From the NCBI GenBank assembly GCA_945892765.1, contig CAMDDQ010000004.1, forward strand, positions 1-61,333: a stretch of 61,333 nucleotides of DNA, read 5' to 3'. This DNA is from Asaia bogorensis (lineage in GTDB: Bacteria; Pseudomonadota; Alphaproteobacteria; CACIAM-22H2). A program made the translations under genes and the position numbers. Of the stretch, positions 25,802 to 35,371 are shown piece after piece (position 1 is the first letter of the stretch; the number at the start of each line of letters is the position of its first letter). Below the pieces are notes generated by a model. It saw nothing but the letters and a program-made list of their open reading frames with translations. It was not told where the DNA came from and made no database searches.

Positions 25802-27134
25802 ATCGCTTGCCCTTCGGCTGGTCACCGCCGCCGGCTTGTGGGCGGCGGCGGCACTGCTCGCCGCCGGGATTTTGCTGTCCGCGCTGTTTGGTGACGCGGT
25901 CGAACGCGGGTTCGATGCACGTTTGGGCGTCATCCTCGACAGCTTGATCGGCAGCGCCGAACTAACGGCCGATGGCGCGCTGGATCTGGCGCTGCCCCCC
26001 GGGGAGGAGAGGTTCAACCAGCCCTATTCCGGGTGGTATTGGCAGGTCAGTCTCGACCGTGAGCCGGTGCTGCGGTCGCGCTCGCTTTGGGATCGGGCCT
26101 TGCCTGGCCTGGTTGCGAATGAAACACCGGAAAGACGAGGTGAACTTTCCGGGCCGCGAGGGGAAAGGCTGCGCTCGATCGAACGCGACGTGGCCGTGCC
26201 CGATTCGCCTTCGGTGCTGCGTTTCCAAGTAGCGGCGGAGGACGCCGAGCTAGTCGAGGAGCAGCGGAATTTTCAATCGGCCTTGGTGGCCGCGTTGGGG
26301 TTGCTCGGGCTTGCCCTGGTGGCGGCGCTGTGGGTACAGGTTCGCTTCGCGCTGGAGCCATTCGGCCGGCTGCGCCGAGCCCTGGCTGCGGTACGAGGCG
26401 GGCGCGAGGCCCGGCTCAAGGGCGTTTATCCCGTCGAAATCGCGCCGCTGATCGATGAGTTGAATGCCCTGCTTGATCACAACGAAATCGTCCTCGTTCG
26501 CGCCCGTAGTGAAGCCGCCAATCTCGCCCATGCGTTGAAGACACCGCTGGCGGTGCTCGCCAACGAGGCCGGCCGCGAGCTCGGCGCTCTGGCCGAGACC
26601 GCCGCGCGCCAGGTCGACGTCATGCGCCAACAGGTTGATCGCCATCTCGCGCGCGCGCGCGCGGCCGGCGGTCAGGTGCTGGGGGCGCGCGCCGAAATAG
26701 CATCGGTGGCCGATGAATTGCGGCGGACGTTGCTGCGCGTGTATGCCGACAAGCACGTTGATATCGACATCGCCAGGACCCCCGGCGTCGCCTTCCGCGG
26801 CGATCGCCAGGACTTGGCCGAGATGCTGGGCAATTTGCTCGACAACGCCTGCAAATGGGCGTGTGGCAAGGTTCGGCTCGATGCCGAATCGGCCGGCGGG
26901 CGGCTCACGCTTAGTGTTGAAGACGATGGGCCGGGATTGTCCGCGGTGGAGCACGAAGCCGCTCTGAACCGCGGCACCCGCCTCGATGAGAGCGTGCCGG
27001 GGAGCGGGCTCGGCCTAGCGATCACCCGGGAACTGGCGGAGCTTTACGGCGGCAGCCTTACCCTTGGTGAAGCCCGCCTTGGCGGGCTTCGCGCGGTCCT
27101 GAATCTTCCCGCCCCCGAGGAAATCGGTTCGTAG
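25785..27134 (+). CDS. Sensor histidine kinase
   Basis: A 449-residue inner-membrane kinase. TM1 is at about residues 12-35, a periplasmic sensor domain of about 125 residues follows, and TM2 is at about 164-186. A HAMP-like linker leads to the H-box NLAHALKTPLAVL with phospho-accepting His249, the N-box LLDNACKWA, and the G-boxes DDGPGLS and GSGLGLAI. The LAHALKTPL box is the PhoQ/FeuQ-like type that often pairs with PepSY genes. Translation starts at a GTG inside the regulator gene. It converges on infC with 13 bases between them. Confidence 0.94.
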   Translation: MAARRRSLALRLVTAAGLWAAAALLAAGILLSALFGDAVERGFDARLGVILDSLIGSAELTADGALDLALPPGEERFNQPYSGWYWQVSLDREPVLRSRSLWDRALPGLVANETPERRGELSGPRGERLRSIERDVAVPDSPSVLRFQVAAEDAELVEEQRNFQSALVAALGLLGLALVAALWVQVRFALEPFGRLRRALAAVRGGREARLKGVYPVEIAPLIDELNALLDHNEIVLVRARSEAANLAHALKTPLAVLANEAGRELGALAETAARQVDVMRQQVDRHLARARAAGGQVLGARAEIASVADELRRTLLRVYADKHVDIDIARTPGVAFRGDRQDLAEMLGNLLDNACKWACGKVRLDAESAGGRLTLSVEDDGPGLSAVEHEAALNRGTRLDESVPGSGLGLAITRELAELYGGSLTLGEARLGGLRAVLNLPAPEEIGS

Positions 27135-27147
27135 AACGGGATCGGCG

Positions 27148-27684
27148 CTATTTTGCCGCGAGCACCATCGTCATCTGCCGGCCTTCCATCTTGGGAAACT
27201 GCTCGACCTTCGCCTTTTCGTCGATATCGGCGCGCACGCGATCGAGAAGCTGCATCCCCAGTTCCTGATGAACCAGTTCACGGCCCCGGAAACGCAGGGT
27301 CACCTTGACCTTGTCGCCTTCCTCGAGGAAGCGGTGCATGGCGCGCATCTTCACGCCATAGTCATTGTTGTCGATGGTTGGGCGCATCTTGATCTCTTTG
27401 ATCTCGATGACTTTTTGCTTTTTGCGCGCCTCGTTTTTCTTCTTCTGCTCCTCGTATTTGAACTTGCCAAAATCGAGGATCTTGCAGACGGGCGGTTCGG
27501 CGTTGGGCGCCACCTCGACGAGGTCGAGATCGACCTCCATGGCCATCCTCAGCGCTTCAAGCAAAGGGACAACTCCGATCATGTCGCCCTTGTGGTCGAT
27601 CAGGCGAATGCTGTTCGCCTCGATCTGATCGTTGATCCGCGGTCCTTCCCGAACCGGGGCCGCGTTGGAAGTCGGTCGCGCGAT
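27148..27684 (-). CDS. infC: Translation initiation factor IF-3, ATC start codon
   Basis: IF-3 prevents 70S re-association and proofreads start codons. The internal ATG at 27582 would remove the first 34 residues. Reading upstream gives the family N-terminus [19 protein letters not shown] and then ATC at 27684, preceded by AAAGGAGAC, a near-perfect ribosome binding site 8 bases away. infC is known for AUU/AUC/AUA starts that let IF-3 repress its own translation. The resulting 178 residues are full length, with the N-domain ending at [11 protein letters not shown] and the C-domain [13 protein letters not shown]. It lies 75 bases after thrS. Confidence 0.95.
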   Translation of the reverse strand: MARPTSNAAPVREGPRINDQIEANSIRLIDHKGDMIGVVPLLEALRMAMEVDLDLVEVAPNAEPPVCKILDFGKFKYEEQKKKNEARKKQKVIEIKEIKMRPTIDNNDYGVKMRAMHRFLEEGDKVKVTLRFRGRELVHQELGMQLLDRVRADIDEKAKVEQFPKMEGRQMTMVLAAK

Positions 27685-27759
27685 GTAGAAGTCTCCTTTG
27701 TAAAACCTGCACTCGATCCGGCGAACGACTTTCGCGCCGGTCCCCGTGCGGCGAGGCTA

Positions 27760-29673
27760 TTAGGCCGTGGGGAGTTTGGCCTCGGCCGTAACTCTAGCGA
27801 TGGCGTCCTCCAGCGCAAGGACTTCTTGCGCGCCGCCCGCCAAACGCCGCATCGAAACCTGGCGATTTTCGGATTCCCGCTTGCCGATGGCGAACAGGAT
27901 CGGCGCCTTTGCCAGGGAATGTTCGCGCACCTTGTAGCCGATCTTTTCGTTGCGCAGGTCGATCTCAACCCGCAAGCCGGCGGCGGCCAGATGGCGCTGG
28001 ACCTCGGTGGCATAGTCATCGCCATCGTTGGTGATGGTCGCGACCACGATTTGGACCGGAGCCAACCAGAGCGGGAAACGCCCGGCATAGTGTTCGATGA
28101 GCACACCGACGAAACGCTCGACGGAACCAAGAATGGCGCGGTGAAGCATCACTGGACGGTGTTTCTGCCCGTCCTCGCCGATGTAACTCGCGTCGAGCCG
28201 CTCGGGAAGAACGAAATCGACCTGAAGAGTGCCACATTGCCAATCGCGGCCGATGGCGTCTTTCAGAACGAATTCCAGCTTCGGTCCGTAAAACGCGCCT
28301 TCGCCGGGGTTGAGCACATAGTCGAGCCCCGCCGCCTTCACCGCGTTCTGTAACGCCGCCTCGGCTTTGTCCCAGATGGCGTCGCTGCCGGAGCGCCGTG
28401 CTGGCCGGTCGGAAAACTTGACCTGCGGCTGGCCGAATCCGAAATCGCGATACACCTGTTGCAGCAACGAACAAAACGCCACCGTCTCCGACGTAATCTG
28501 ATCTTCGGTGCAGAAAATATGGGCATCATCTTGGGTGAAGGCGCGCACGCGCATCAAGCCATGCAGGGCGCCCGAAGGTTCGTTGCGATGGCAGGAACCG
28601 AATTCGGCCATGCGCAGCGGCAGGTCGCGATAACTCTTCAGACCCTGACGAAATATTTGGACGTGGCCGGGGCAGTTCATCGGCTTTAGAGCGAGAACCT
28701 TGTTTTCGGACTCGGCGGTGAACATGTGTTCGCCGAACTTCTCCCAATGGCCGGAGGCTTCCCATAGCGAGCGGTCGAGAAGTTGGGGAGTCCGCACCTC
28801 GACATAGCCGTCGCCTTCGATGCGGCGCCGCACATGGCTTTCAACCATGCGGTAAAGCGTCCAGCCCTTGGGATGCCAGAACACGTTCCCGACGGCTTCG
28901 TCCTGCTGATGAAACAGCGCCATTTCGCGACCCAGGCGGCGATGATCGCGAAGCTCAGCCTCTTCCAGCCGATGCAAATAGTCCTTGAGTTGATCGTCCG
29001 TCGCCCAAGCCGTGCCATAGATGCGCTGAAGCATGGCGTTGCGCGAATCGCCGCGCCAATACGCGCCGGCAAGCTTCATCAGCTTGAACGCGGTGCCGAG
29101 CTTACCTGTCTCGGGCAGATGCGGCCCGACGCAGAGATCGATGAAATCACCCTGGCGATAGAGGCTGATTTCTTCGCCGGCCGGAAAACTTTCGATGAGT
29201 TCGGCTTTGTAGTGCTCCCCAGTCGATTTGAAATAAGCGATCGCCTTGCTGCGGTCCCAGACTTCCCGCGCGATCTCCTCGTTGCGGCCGACGATCTCTC
29301 GCATGCGCGTCTCGATGATCGGCAAGTCATCGGGCGTGAAGGCGGTGTCGCGGTGAAAATCGTAATAGAACCCGTCCTCGATCGCCGGTCCGATCGTGAC
29401 CTGGGTTTCGGGATAGAGTTCCTTGACCGCCTCCGCCATGACATGCGCCGCGTCGTGCCGGAGCAATTCGAGCGCGTCGGCGTCCTTGCGCGTAACGATC
29501 GATATTTTCGCGTCGCGGTCGAGGACGGTTTTCAAATCCCGCAGAGCGCCATCGATCCTGATGGCAAGCGCATCCTTCGCCAGTCGCGGGCCAATCGCGG
29601 CGGCGATCGCGGCCCCTGTGATTGGACCATCGAAGCGGCGAACACTGCCATCGGGCAAGGTGAGAGCGGGCAT
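27760..29673 (-). CDS. thrS: Threonyl-tRNA synthetase
   Basis: The 637-residue protein has an N-terminal TGS domain (about 1-62), an editing domain ([16 protein letters not shown], with the HxxxH-type and Cys-containing site [13 protein letters not shown]), a class II catalytic core (motif 2 [19 protein letters not shown]; zinc ligands Cys in PMNCPGH and two His) and an anticodon-binding domain ([12 protein letters not shown] to the end). The start [10 protein letters not shown] is the conserved one, although the frame stays open upstream. It is followed by infC on the same strand. Confidence 0.97.
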   Translation of the reverse strand: MPALTLPDGSVRRFDGPITGAAIAAAIGPRLAKDALAIRIDGALRDLKTVLDRDAKISIVTRKDADALELLRHDAAHVMAEAVKELYPETQVTIGPAIEDGFYYDFHRDTAFTPDDLPIIETRMREIVGRNEEIAREVWDRSKAIAYFKSTGEHYKAELIESFPAGEEISLYRQGDFIDLCVGPHLPETGKLGTAFKLMKLAGAYWRGDSRNAMLQRIYGTAWATDDQLKDYLHRLEEAELRDHRRLGREMALFHQQDEAVGNVFWHPKGWTLYRMVESHVRRRIEGDGYVEVRTPQLLDRSLWEASGHWEKFGEHMFTAESENKVLALKPMNCPGHVQIFRQGLKSYRDLPLRMAEFGSCHRNEPSGALHGLMRVRAFTQDDAHIFCTEDQITSETVAFCSLLQQVYRDFGFGQPQVKFSDRPARRSGSDAIWDKAEAALQNAVKAAGLDYVLNPGEGAFYGPKLEFVLKDAIGRDWQCGTLQVDFVLPERLDASYIGEDGQKHRPVMLHRAILGSVERFVGVLIEHYAGRFPLWLAPVQIVVATITNDGDDYATEVQRHLAAAGLRVEIDLRNEKIGYKVREHSLAKAPILFAIGKRESENRQVSMRRLAGGAQEVLALEDAIARVTAEAKLPTA

Positions 29674-29713
29674 GGCGCGGCTCAAAACGGCTTTTTTTTG
29701 GACAGAACCGGGC

Positions 29714-29741
29714 AATCTAGAGGGAATCGATGAAGTGTCAA
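29714..29741 (-). promoter_or_regulatory. Predicted sigma70 promoter of thrS-infC
   Basis: On the minus strand a perfect TTGACA (29741-29736) and TAGATT (29719-29714) are 16 bases apart. The -35 overlaps the stop codon of the upstream glycosyltransferase gene. Transcription would begin near 29708, leaving a leader of about 35 bases that includes an A8 run. Confidence 0.55.
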
Positions 29742-30694
29742 GTGCTGGGGGCCAGCCATTCCCAGACTTCCGCCGGGGGTAGGTCGGCCAACCTCTCTCG
29801 GCGAAGAACGGTGACGTCGGCGCCACGCGGCGCACACAAGGCTGGATCGGAGGCGGACGAAAAGAGGACCAGGGCGCGGCATCCGGCGGCCGCGATCAGA
29901 TGCATGGGGCCGGTGTCGTTGCCGATAGCGGCCTTGGCGCCGCGGGCCAGGTTGGCGATGTCGGCGAGGGAGGTTTCGCCAGCCAGATCCAGCCCCGTCG
30001 GACAGTTGCGGAGGATGGCTTTGATCATGGATTTTTCCGTGGCCGTGCCCAGGAGTACCGGTTGTTGCCCGGAGGCGGCCAGCGTTGCACCGAGCCCAGC
30101 AAAATGGGTCGCCGGCCATCTCTTTTCCGGGCGGTGGACCGAGCCGCCGGGAACCAACAACACATAGGGTTGGCTCAACCGAAAGCGTGAAATATCCGCC
30201 CCCACCCAGGACAGGTCGGGGGCCGACACGGTGGCGATCCCGGCCATCTGCAACTGTTCGGCCTGTCGTTCCGCCGTGTGCATGAGATCGCGGCCTGGAT
30301 TGGCGTGGGGGTGGGAACAACCCAAGGCGATGCCCGACCATTCCGGCCGCCGCCCCGGGCCGAGGAGCCGGAAATAGGCGCCGCTGCGGTCCGAGGTCTG
30401 AAGGTCATAGACGCGGTCGAAGGCACCGTCGATCAGCTTGCGCCGGAGCCGGAGCCAACCGCCGACATCCCACAAACGCGGGCGATCATCCACCCACACT
30501 GCGTCGAAATAGGGACTGGCGGCGGCGAAATCGGCGAACGCAGCGCCGGTCAGCAGAGTGACATGGGCATCGCGGTGGTGTCGGCGGATGGCGGCGAAAG
30601 GGCCCATGGCCTGAACGAAATCGCCGAGCGCGCCGAGCTTGACGACGAGGATGCGCGAAATCTCCGGTCCCGGCGCTGCCGCTGCCTGGCTCAA
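29738..30694 (-). CDS. Glycosyltransferase family 9 (heptosyltransferase-like)
   Basis: A 318-residue GT9 enzyme of the WaaC/WaaF type that adds heptose to LPS core. The N-terminal [17 protein letters not shown] is the family acceptor motif. [20 protein letters not shown] and [17 protein letters not shown] are the ADP-heptose-binding motifs. The start appears to be TTG, since no ATG or GTG occurs near the conserved beginning. It is 10 bases downstream of a GT4 gene. With gmhB-like at 15.5 kb this supports a heptose-containing LPS core. Confidence 0.9.
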   Translation of the reverse strand: MSQAAAAPGPEISRILVVKLGALGDFVQAMGPFAAIRRHHRDAHVTLLTGAAFADFAAASPYFDAVWVDDRPRLWDVGGWLRLRRKLIDGAFDRVYDLQTSDRSGAYFRLLGPGRRPEWSGIALGCSHPHANPGRDLMHTAERQAEQLQMAGIATVSAPDLSWVGADISRFRLSQPYVLLVPGGSVHRPEKRWPATHFAGLGATLAASGQQPVLLGTATEKSMIKAILRNCPTGLDLAGETSLADIANLARGAKAAIGNDTGPMHLIAAAGCRALVLFSSASDPALCAPRGADVTVLRRERLADLPPAEVWEWLAPST

Positions 30695-30704
30695 TGCCGC
30701 CCGC

Positions 30705-31895
30705 TCACGCCGAGGAATCGTTCAGGAGTTCGGCGTAGACATCAAGGGTCGCCTGGCACATGGCTTCCTTTGAGAAACGCTCGTGAACATGGGCGATCGC
30801 GGTTTCCGCCAGTCGGAGGCGGCCGTCTTCGCGCAGAGACAACGCCTGATCGATCGCCTGGGCCAGGGCATCGGCGTCGCCTGGCGGCACCAGCCAACCG
30901 GTCTCGCCGGGGATCACGGTTTCGCGGGCGCCGCCATGGTCGGATGCAATCACCGGGCGGCCCATGGCCTGGGCCTCGGCGATGACACGTCCAAATGCTT
31001 CGGGATCGGTCGACGCCGAAACAACGACGGTCGCTAACAACAAGGCGGCCGGCATGTCGCGGCAATCGTCGACGATGCGGGTCGAAAAACCGATACCGAG
31101 TCGTTCGGCCGTGGCCTGCAACTCCGTCCGGTATTTGGTTCGTCCCTGGTCGGAACCAACGATAACGCAGACGACGTCCGGTCGCTTCAGCTTTGCCATC
31201 GCCTCGAGCAACACCGATTGGCCTTTCCAACGAGTGAGCCTGCCAGGCAGCATCACGACCGGGGCGCCGTCGGGAAGTCGCCAATGTACGGCAAGCTGGA
31301 TGATGCGCTCGGGTGATACGCGGTGAGCATCGAAGACGCCGAGATCGATGCCGCGGGGAATGACACGGATGCGGTCGGGATCGGCGCCATAGGCATCGAT
31401 CATGTGGGTGGCGATGAAGTTCGATATGGCGATCACACGGTCGCCGCGGGCCATCACGGAATTGTACCAGAGCTTGAACCGGGTCTCGGCGCCATAAGTG
31501 CCGTGAAACGTGGTGATGAAGGGGCGCCGGCTGCGCCGGGCGGCCAGCCATGCGCTCCAGGCCGGTGCGCGCGAGCGCGCGTGGACGATGTCGACGTTGC
31601 GTTCGGCGATCACGCGCCTAAGGCGTCCGACATTGGCGGCGATGACGATCGGGTTCTTGCTATCGACCGGCAAGGTAATGTGGGTTGCACCTGCGCGTTC
31701 GATTTCGCGAACCATCGGCCCACCCGCCGACGCGACCAGTGAGGTCCAGCCGGCGCCGGCCAGTGCCGCGGCGATATCGACCGCGCCCCGCTCGACGCCG
31801 CCGGTGACCAGGCTCGGCAGAATTTGCAATACCACGGGTGGACGCGTCGGCGGCGTCGCTAATTCCTGCTCGTTTTCTGCAATGTTACTATCCAT
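30705..31895 (-). CDS. Glycosyltransferase family 4
   Basis: The 396-residue GT-B enzyme has the N-terminal nucleotide-fold motif LPSLVTGGVERGAVD, an acceptor-domain segment FITTFHGTYGAETRFK, and the C-terminal EX7E-type motif DPEAFGRVIAEAQAMG followed by PVIASDHGGARETV. PGRLTRWKGQ marks the donor phosphate-binding loop. It probably builds LPS core or another surface glycan together with the GT9 gene downstream. It starts 33 bases from a divergent hydrolase gene, so promoters must overlap or lie in coding sequence. Confidence 0.92.
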   Translation of the reverse strand: MDSNIAENEQELATPPTRPPVVLQILPSLVTGGVERGAVDIAAALAGAGWTSLVASAGGPMVREIERAGATHITLPVDSKNPIVIAANVGRLRRVIAERNVDIVHARSRAPAWSAWLAARRSRRPFITTFHGTYGAETRFKLWYNSVMARGDRVIAISNFIATHMIDAYGADPDRIRVIPRGIDLGVFDAHRVSPERIIQLAVHWRLPDGAPVVMLPGRLTRWKGQSVLLEAMAKLKRPDVVCVIVGSDQGRTKYRTELQATAERLGIGFSTRIVDDCRDMPAALLLATVVVSASTDPEAFGRVIAEAQAMGRPVIASDHGGARETVIPGETGWLVPPGDADALAQAIDQALSLREDGRLRLAETAIAHVHERFSKEAMCQATLDVYAELLNDSSA

Positions 31896-31928
31896 CGTAT
31901 TTCCGATTTTCTAACACGAGCTATCATC

Positions 31929-32738
31929 GTGCAGACGACCTCCGGAGCCGGGTCCAAGACCCCGGCCGCGGCACGCGAGCCGCCGCAAATTCTATCACGC
32001 GACTTGGGTGTCTCAATCGCTTACCGGCGCATTGAAGGAGAATCGCCGGGCGTGATGTTTTTTGGCGGCTTCAGGTCCGACATGACCGGCGCCAAGGCAG
32101 TGGTGCTGGAGGCGGCTTGCCGCGCTGCGGGGCGGGCCTTTATTCGCTTCGACTATCGGGGTCACGGCGAATCCTCCGGGCGCTTCGAGGATGGCACCGT
32201 TGGCGACTGGGCCGCGGACGCGATCGCCGTTCTCGACACTCTGACGACCGGCCCGCAAATTCTCGTTGGCTCGAGCATGGGCGGCTGGATCATGCTGTTG
32301 GCGGCGCTGGCCCGCCCGGATCGTGTCCACGGCCTGGTCGGCGTGGCGTCCGCTCCGGATTTTACCGAAGACTTGGTGTGGGCCCGGCTGAACGATGACG
32401 GCAGGCGGACATTGCAACGCGAAGGCGTGTGGCGCCAGCCCTCCGCTTATGGCGACCCCCTGCCGATCACGTTGAGCTTGATCGCGGAAGGGCGCGGCCA
32501 TCTGCTGCTCCGCGGTTCCATTCCGATCACGGCCCCGGTTCGCCTGCTTCACGGCATGCGCGATCTCGAGGTTCCCTGGCAGACTTCTGGAAAACTGCTG
32601 AAAGCCGTGGAATCCGAGGATGTTCAACTGCATCTGGTCAAGGATGGCGACCATCGCCTTTCTCGACCGCAGGACCTCCAGCTGATCGAAGCTTTCGTCA
32701 CCGAACTTGCCCGGATTCCGTCGCCACTATCGCGCTGA
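31929..32738 (+). CDS. Alpha/beta hydrolase (ABHD10-like)
   Basis: A 269-residue serine hydrolase. The nucleophile elbow GSSMGGW has Ser116. FFGGFRSDMTGAKA and FDYRGHGESSG form the oxyanion and cap region. Asp in MRDLEVPW and His in DGDHRLSRP complete the triad. This arrangement is close to the ABHD10/palmitoyl-protein thioesterase-like group common in alphaproteobacteria. The start is a GTG; no ATG lies near. Its last 41 bases overlap the convergent epimerase-like gene. Confidence 0.87.
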   Translation: MQTTSGAGSKTPAAAREPPQILSRDLGVSIAYRRIEGESPGVMFFGGFRSDMTGAKAVVLEAACRAAGRAFIRFDYRGHGESSGRFEDGTVGDWAADAIAVLDTLTTGPQILVGSSMGGWIMLLAALARPDRVHGLVGVASAPDFTEDLVWARLNDDGRRTLQREGVWRQPSAYGDPLPITLSLIAEGRGHLLLRGSIPITAPVRLLHGMRDLEVPWQTSGKLLKAVESEDVQLHLVKDGDHRLSRPQDLQLIEAFVTELARIPSPLSR

Positions 32739-33585
32739 GGCCGGCGCGATAGTCGGGGTAGAGGAGGCGAACACCAAGCTCCGTCTTGATGCGCTGGTTG
32801 GCAACACGTTTGCTGTCGGCATAGAACGACTGCGCCATTTCGGTCATCGTGGCCCGGGCCCGGTCGAACGGTTCCTCCGGCGGTGGCGGCACGCCAAGCA
32901 ACGCGCAGGCGAAGGCGACCACGTCCTGGGGGGGCGCGGGATCGTCGTCGCAGACATTGTAGACGGCGCCGGGATTGGGCCGGGCCATCGACGCGCGCAG
33001 GACGGAGGTGATGTCGGCCACGTGTGTGCGTGAAAAGACCTGGCCCGGCTTGACGACCCTTCGCGCAGTTCCCGCTCGCACGGTGTCGATCGCGCTTCGC
33101 CCCGGCCCATAAATGCCAGCCAGCCGAAAAACCTGCACCGGCAGGCCGTGCCGTTGCCCCAGATCGAGCCATGCCTTTTCCGCCGCGACACGGCGGCGGT
33201 TGCGCGGCCCGGTCGGGCGGAGTTCGGCATTTTCGTCGACCCAGTCGCCGTCTCGATCGCCATAGACGCCGGTCGTGGACAGGTATCCGACCCAGCGAAG
33301 GTCCGGTATGGCCGCGATCGACGCGGCGTGTTCATCGAGCACCGGATCGCCCAATTCGTCGGGTGGGATGGAGATGAGCAAGTAATTCGCGGTCTCAAGC
33401 GCAGATGGAGAAACCTGCCGGCCCCTTCCGAAGCAAAGCGATGTCATGCCCTTGGTCGAAGGGGGGGCCGGCTCCCCATCGCGGCAACGATGAGTGCCGG
33501 CGATTCCCCAGCCCTCGGCGGCGAGAATTGCGCCGAGATGGGCGGCCGTGTAGCCGAGGCCGAAACAAAATAGGCAGGGAATCAT
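32698..33585 (-). CDS. NAD(P)-binding SDR/epimerase-like protein (YeeZ type)
   Basis: The 295-residue protein has a short Rossmann motif CFGLGYTAAHLG, the SISPPDE-like region LLISIPPDELGDP, STTGVYGDRDGDWVDE around the active-site Tyr, and AGIYGPGRSAIDTVR. This is the extended SDR group containing E. coli YeeZ, whose reaction is unknown. The ATG at 33585 is followed at once by the dinucleotide-binding strand; an upstream extension to 33648 lacks homology. The 3' end overlaps the hydrolase gene on the opposite strand. Confidence 0.85.
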   Translation of the reverse strand: MIPCLFCFGLGYTAAHLGAILAAEGWGIAGTHRCRDGEPAPPSTKGMTSLCFGRGRQVSPSALETANYLLISIPPDELGDPVLDEHAASIAAIPDLRWVGYLSTTGVYGDRDGDWVDENAELRPTGPRNRRRVAAEKAWLDLGQRHGLPVQVFRLAGIYGPGRSAIDTVRAGTARRVVKPGQVFSRTHVADITSVLRASMARPNPGAVYNVCDDDPAPPQDVVAFACALLGVPPPPEEPFDRARATMTEMAQSFYADSKRVANQRIKTELGVRLLYPDYRAGLSAIVATESGQVR

Positions 33586-33792
33586 GGCTTTCTGATGGAT
33601 CCGGCTGGAGGAGGCGGGACTGTAGCGAGTGCCGCGGCCGGCCGGCAATGCGCCCGTTCTTCTCGACCCGGCAGTTCTTGCCCCGATGCCGGAAATTCGT
33701 GGAGGACGGAAACCTAACCGGTTGATTTTGCTAAATGAAAATATGGCACCGGTCTTGCTACCTCATTGGCAACGATCTGGTAGAAGCCAACG

Positions 33793-34784
33793 ATGACCGA
33801 AGCCATTCTTCCTTTGTCGCCGCTCTCGCCGGCAGGCACCAATCCATCGGCACCGCAAGCGGCCGCGCCAAGTAAGTTTTCCTTTGGCGACCTGCTGTCG
33901 GTGCTGAACCCCCTGCAGCATATCCCGGTCGTGGGCACGTTTATCGCGCCATCACCGGCGATGTCATTCATCCGGCAGCGCGCGTCCTTGGCGGGGCGTT
34001 GTTCGGTGGCCCCATTGGGCTGGTAACCTCCATCGCCAACGCGATGTACGAACAGATAACCGGAAGGGATTTCGGCGACCAGGCGCTGGCCCTGCTGTCC
34101 CCTGACGACGCCGCGCCGCTTCCGGCCGTTTCCAGCATCGCCGCCGGCACCGCCGAGAGTGCGAAACCGGCGCCGGCGGGACAGCTGGCAAGCGCCTCAG
34201 CGGAGGAACTTTCGTCGGATCGTCCTAACGCAATTCGTTGGTTAACAGAGCGCCAACCAGCGCAGCCGGCGCCAGCGGAACTTGCTTCGGCGGCTCCGTC
34301 GTCGACGGGAAAGATCGACTGGTCCTTGGGGCGCCAGGTTGCCAAGCTAGATATCGCGCCGGACATCGTCCCAACCACGTTAAATCCCATCGCCGCCGCC
34401 AGCCGACCGTCGACGGCCACGGTGCCGCTGAAACACGGAATGGATCCGGCTACGGTCGCGACTCAAGCGCAGCTCCAGGTGGGGAACATGCGCGGAACGT
34501 CCGGAGCGGCGCCTCCGGCGTCGCGTGGCGTGCCATTGGCCTATCAACCCAAGCCGAACCTAGTTGCGGCCGCGCGTTTCGCGCCGCCTGTTCCCATGCC
34601 GCCGGCGGAAATCAAACCGACGATATTAACGCCGGGGAATGGCCCGGTGGCGGTCGCCGCGCCGATCGCGCCGGCCGCGCCGGCGCCCGGTCCATGGTTC
34701 GTCGATGCCATGGCCAAGGGCCTGGAGCGTTATGGCGACGCCTCTCGGCCGCCGACGGGAGCCAAGGTCGACCTGGTCCGCTAA
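33793..34784 (+). pseudogene. Conserved hypothetical protein, interrupted by a -1 frameshift
   Basis: The first frame encodes MTEAILPLSP to FSFGDLLSVLNPLQHIPVVGT, then runs into frame-shadow sequence. The second, one base over, continues YRAITGDVIHPAARVLGGA and FGGPIGLVTSIANAMYEQ. Adding one base at the T run 33940-33942 joins them into 330 residues. The joined block is a conserved alphaproteobacterial domain of unknown function. The remaining 230 residues are low-complexity, rich in Ala and Pro. No signal peptide is visible. Whether the gap is biological or a base-calling slip is unknown. An L,D-transpeptidase gene follows. Confidence 0.7.
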
Positions 34785-34843
34785 GCCAAGACCCTGCGCT
34801 GGCGCCCTTGCCATCGGGCGGGGCCAAGTGCTTTTGTGGCCGC

Positions 34844-35371
34844 GTGTCCAAGACCGATGGCCAAGCCGACATCGTCGTATCGCGGAGCGGATTGCTGACC
34901 TGGCGTGGTCGCGACTATCGCTGCGCCATCGGACGATCCGGCATCAGCAACGACAAACATGAGGGGGATGGGGCAAGCCCGGCCGGCCGGTTTGCGTTGC
35001 GCCATGTGTATTTCCGCGCGGATCGGTTGGAGCCGCCGGTGACACGTTTGCCGGTCGTGGCGCTCAGACCAAATGATGGCTGGTGCGACGATCCCGGCGA
35101 TCCTGCCTACAACCGCCCGGTGCTGCTACCCTATGCGGCCCGGGGCGAGACTCTTTGGCGGGAGGATCACGTTTATGATGTGATCGCCGTGCTGGGGCAC
35201 AATGACGATCCGCCGGCTCCGGGAAAAGGGAGCGCGATATTCCTGCATATAGCACGCGACTCGTTTGCGCCAACGGAGGGCTGTGTTGCCTTGGTCCTCG
35301 GCGATTTGCTCACGGTCTTGCGCGATTGCGATCCGTCGACGTTTCTCCAAATCGCGGACGACTCCGCCTAA
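34844..35371 (+). CDS. L,D-transpeptidase family (YkuD) protein
   Basis: From the GTG at 34844 the protein is 175 residues. It carries a YkuD domain: DIVVSRSGLLTWRGRDYRCAIG, the EGDGASPAGRFALR segment, GHNDDPPAPGKGSAIFLH and the catalytic motif PTEGCVAL with Cys147 and His135. TEGC replaces the SHGC of classical enzymes, as in the short cytosolic-looking YkuD subgroup without signal peptide. L,D-transpeptidases cross-link peptidoglycan 3-3 or anchor proteins. The frame is open upstream, but that part overlaps the preceding gene. Its TAA shares bases with the convergent yggS stop. Confidence 0.82.
   Translation: MSKTDGQADIVVSRSGLLTWRGRDYRCAIGRSGISNDKHEGDGASPAGRFALRHVYFRADRLEPPVTRLPVVALRPNDGWCDDPGDPAYNRPVLLPYAARGETLWREDHVYDVIAVLGHNDDPPAPGKGSAIFLHIARDSFAPTEGCVALVLGDLLTVLRDCDPSTFLQIADDSA

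Noticed and set aside
29691-29699. Run of eight T residues as a terminator of the glycosyltransferase operon
   Set aside because: On the transcribed minus strand this is an A run with no preceding hairpin, so it cannot be an intrinsic terminator for those genes.
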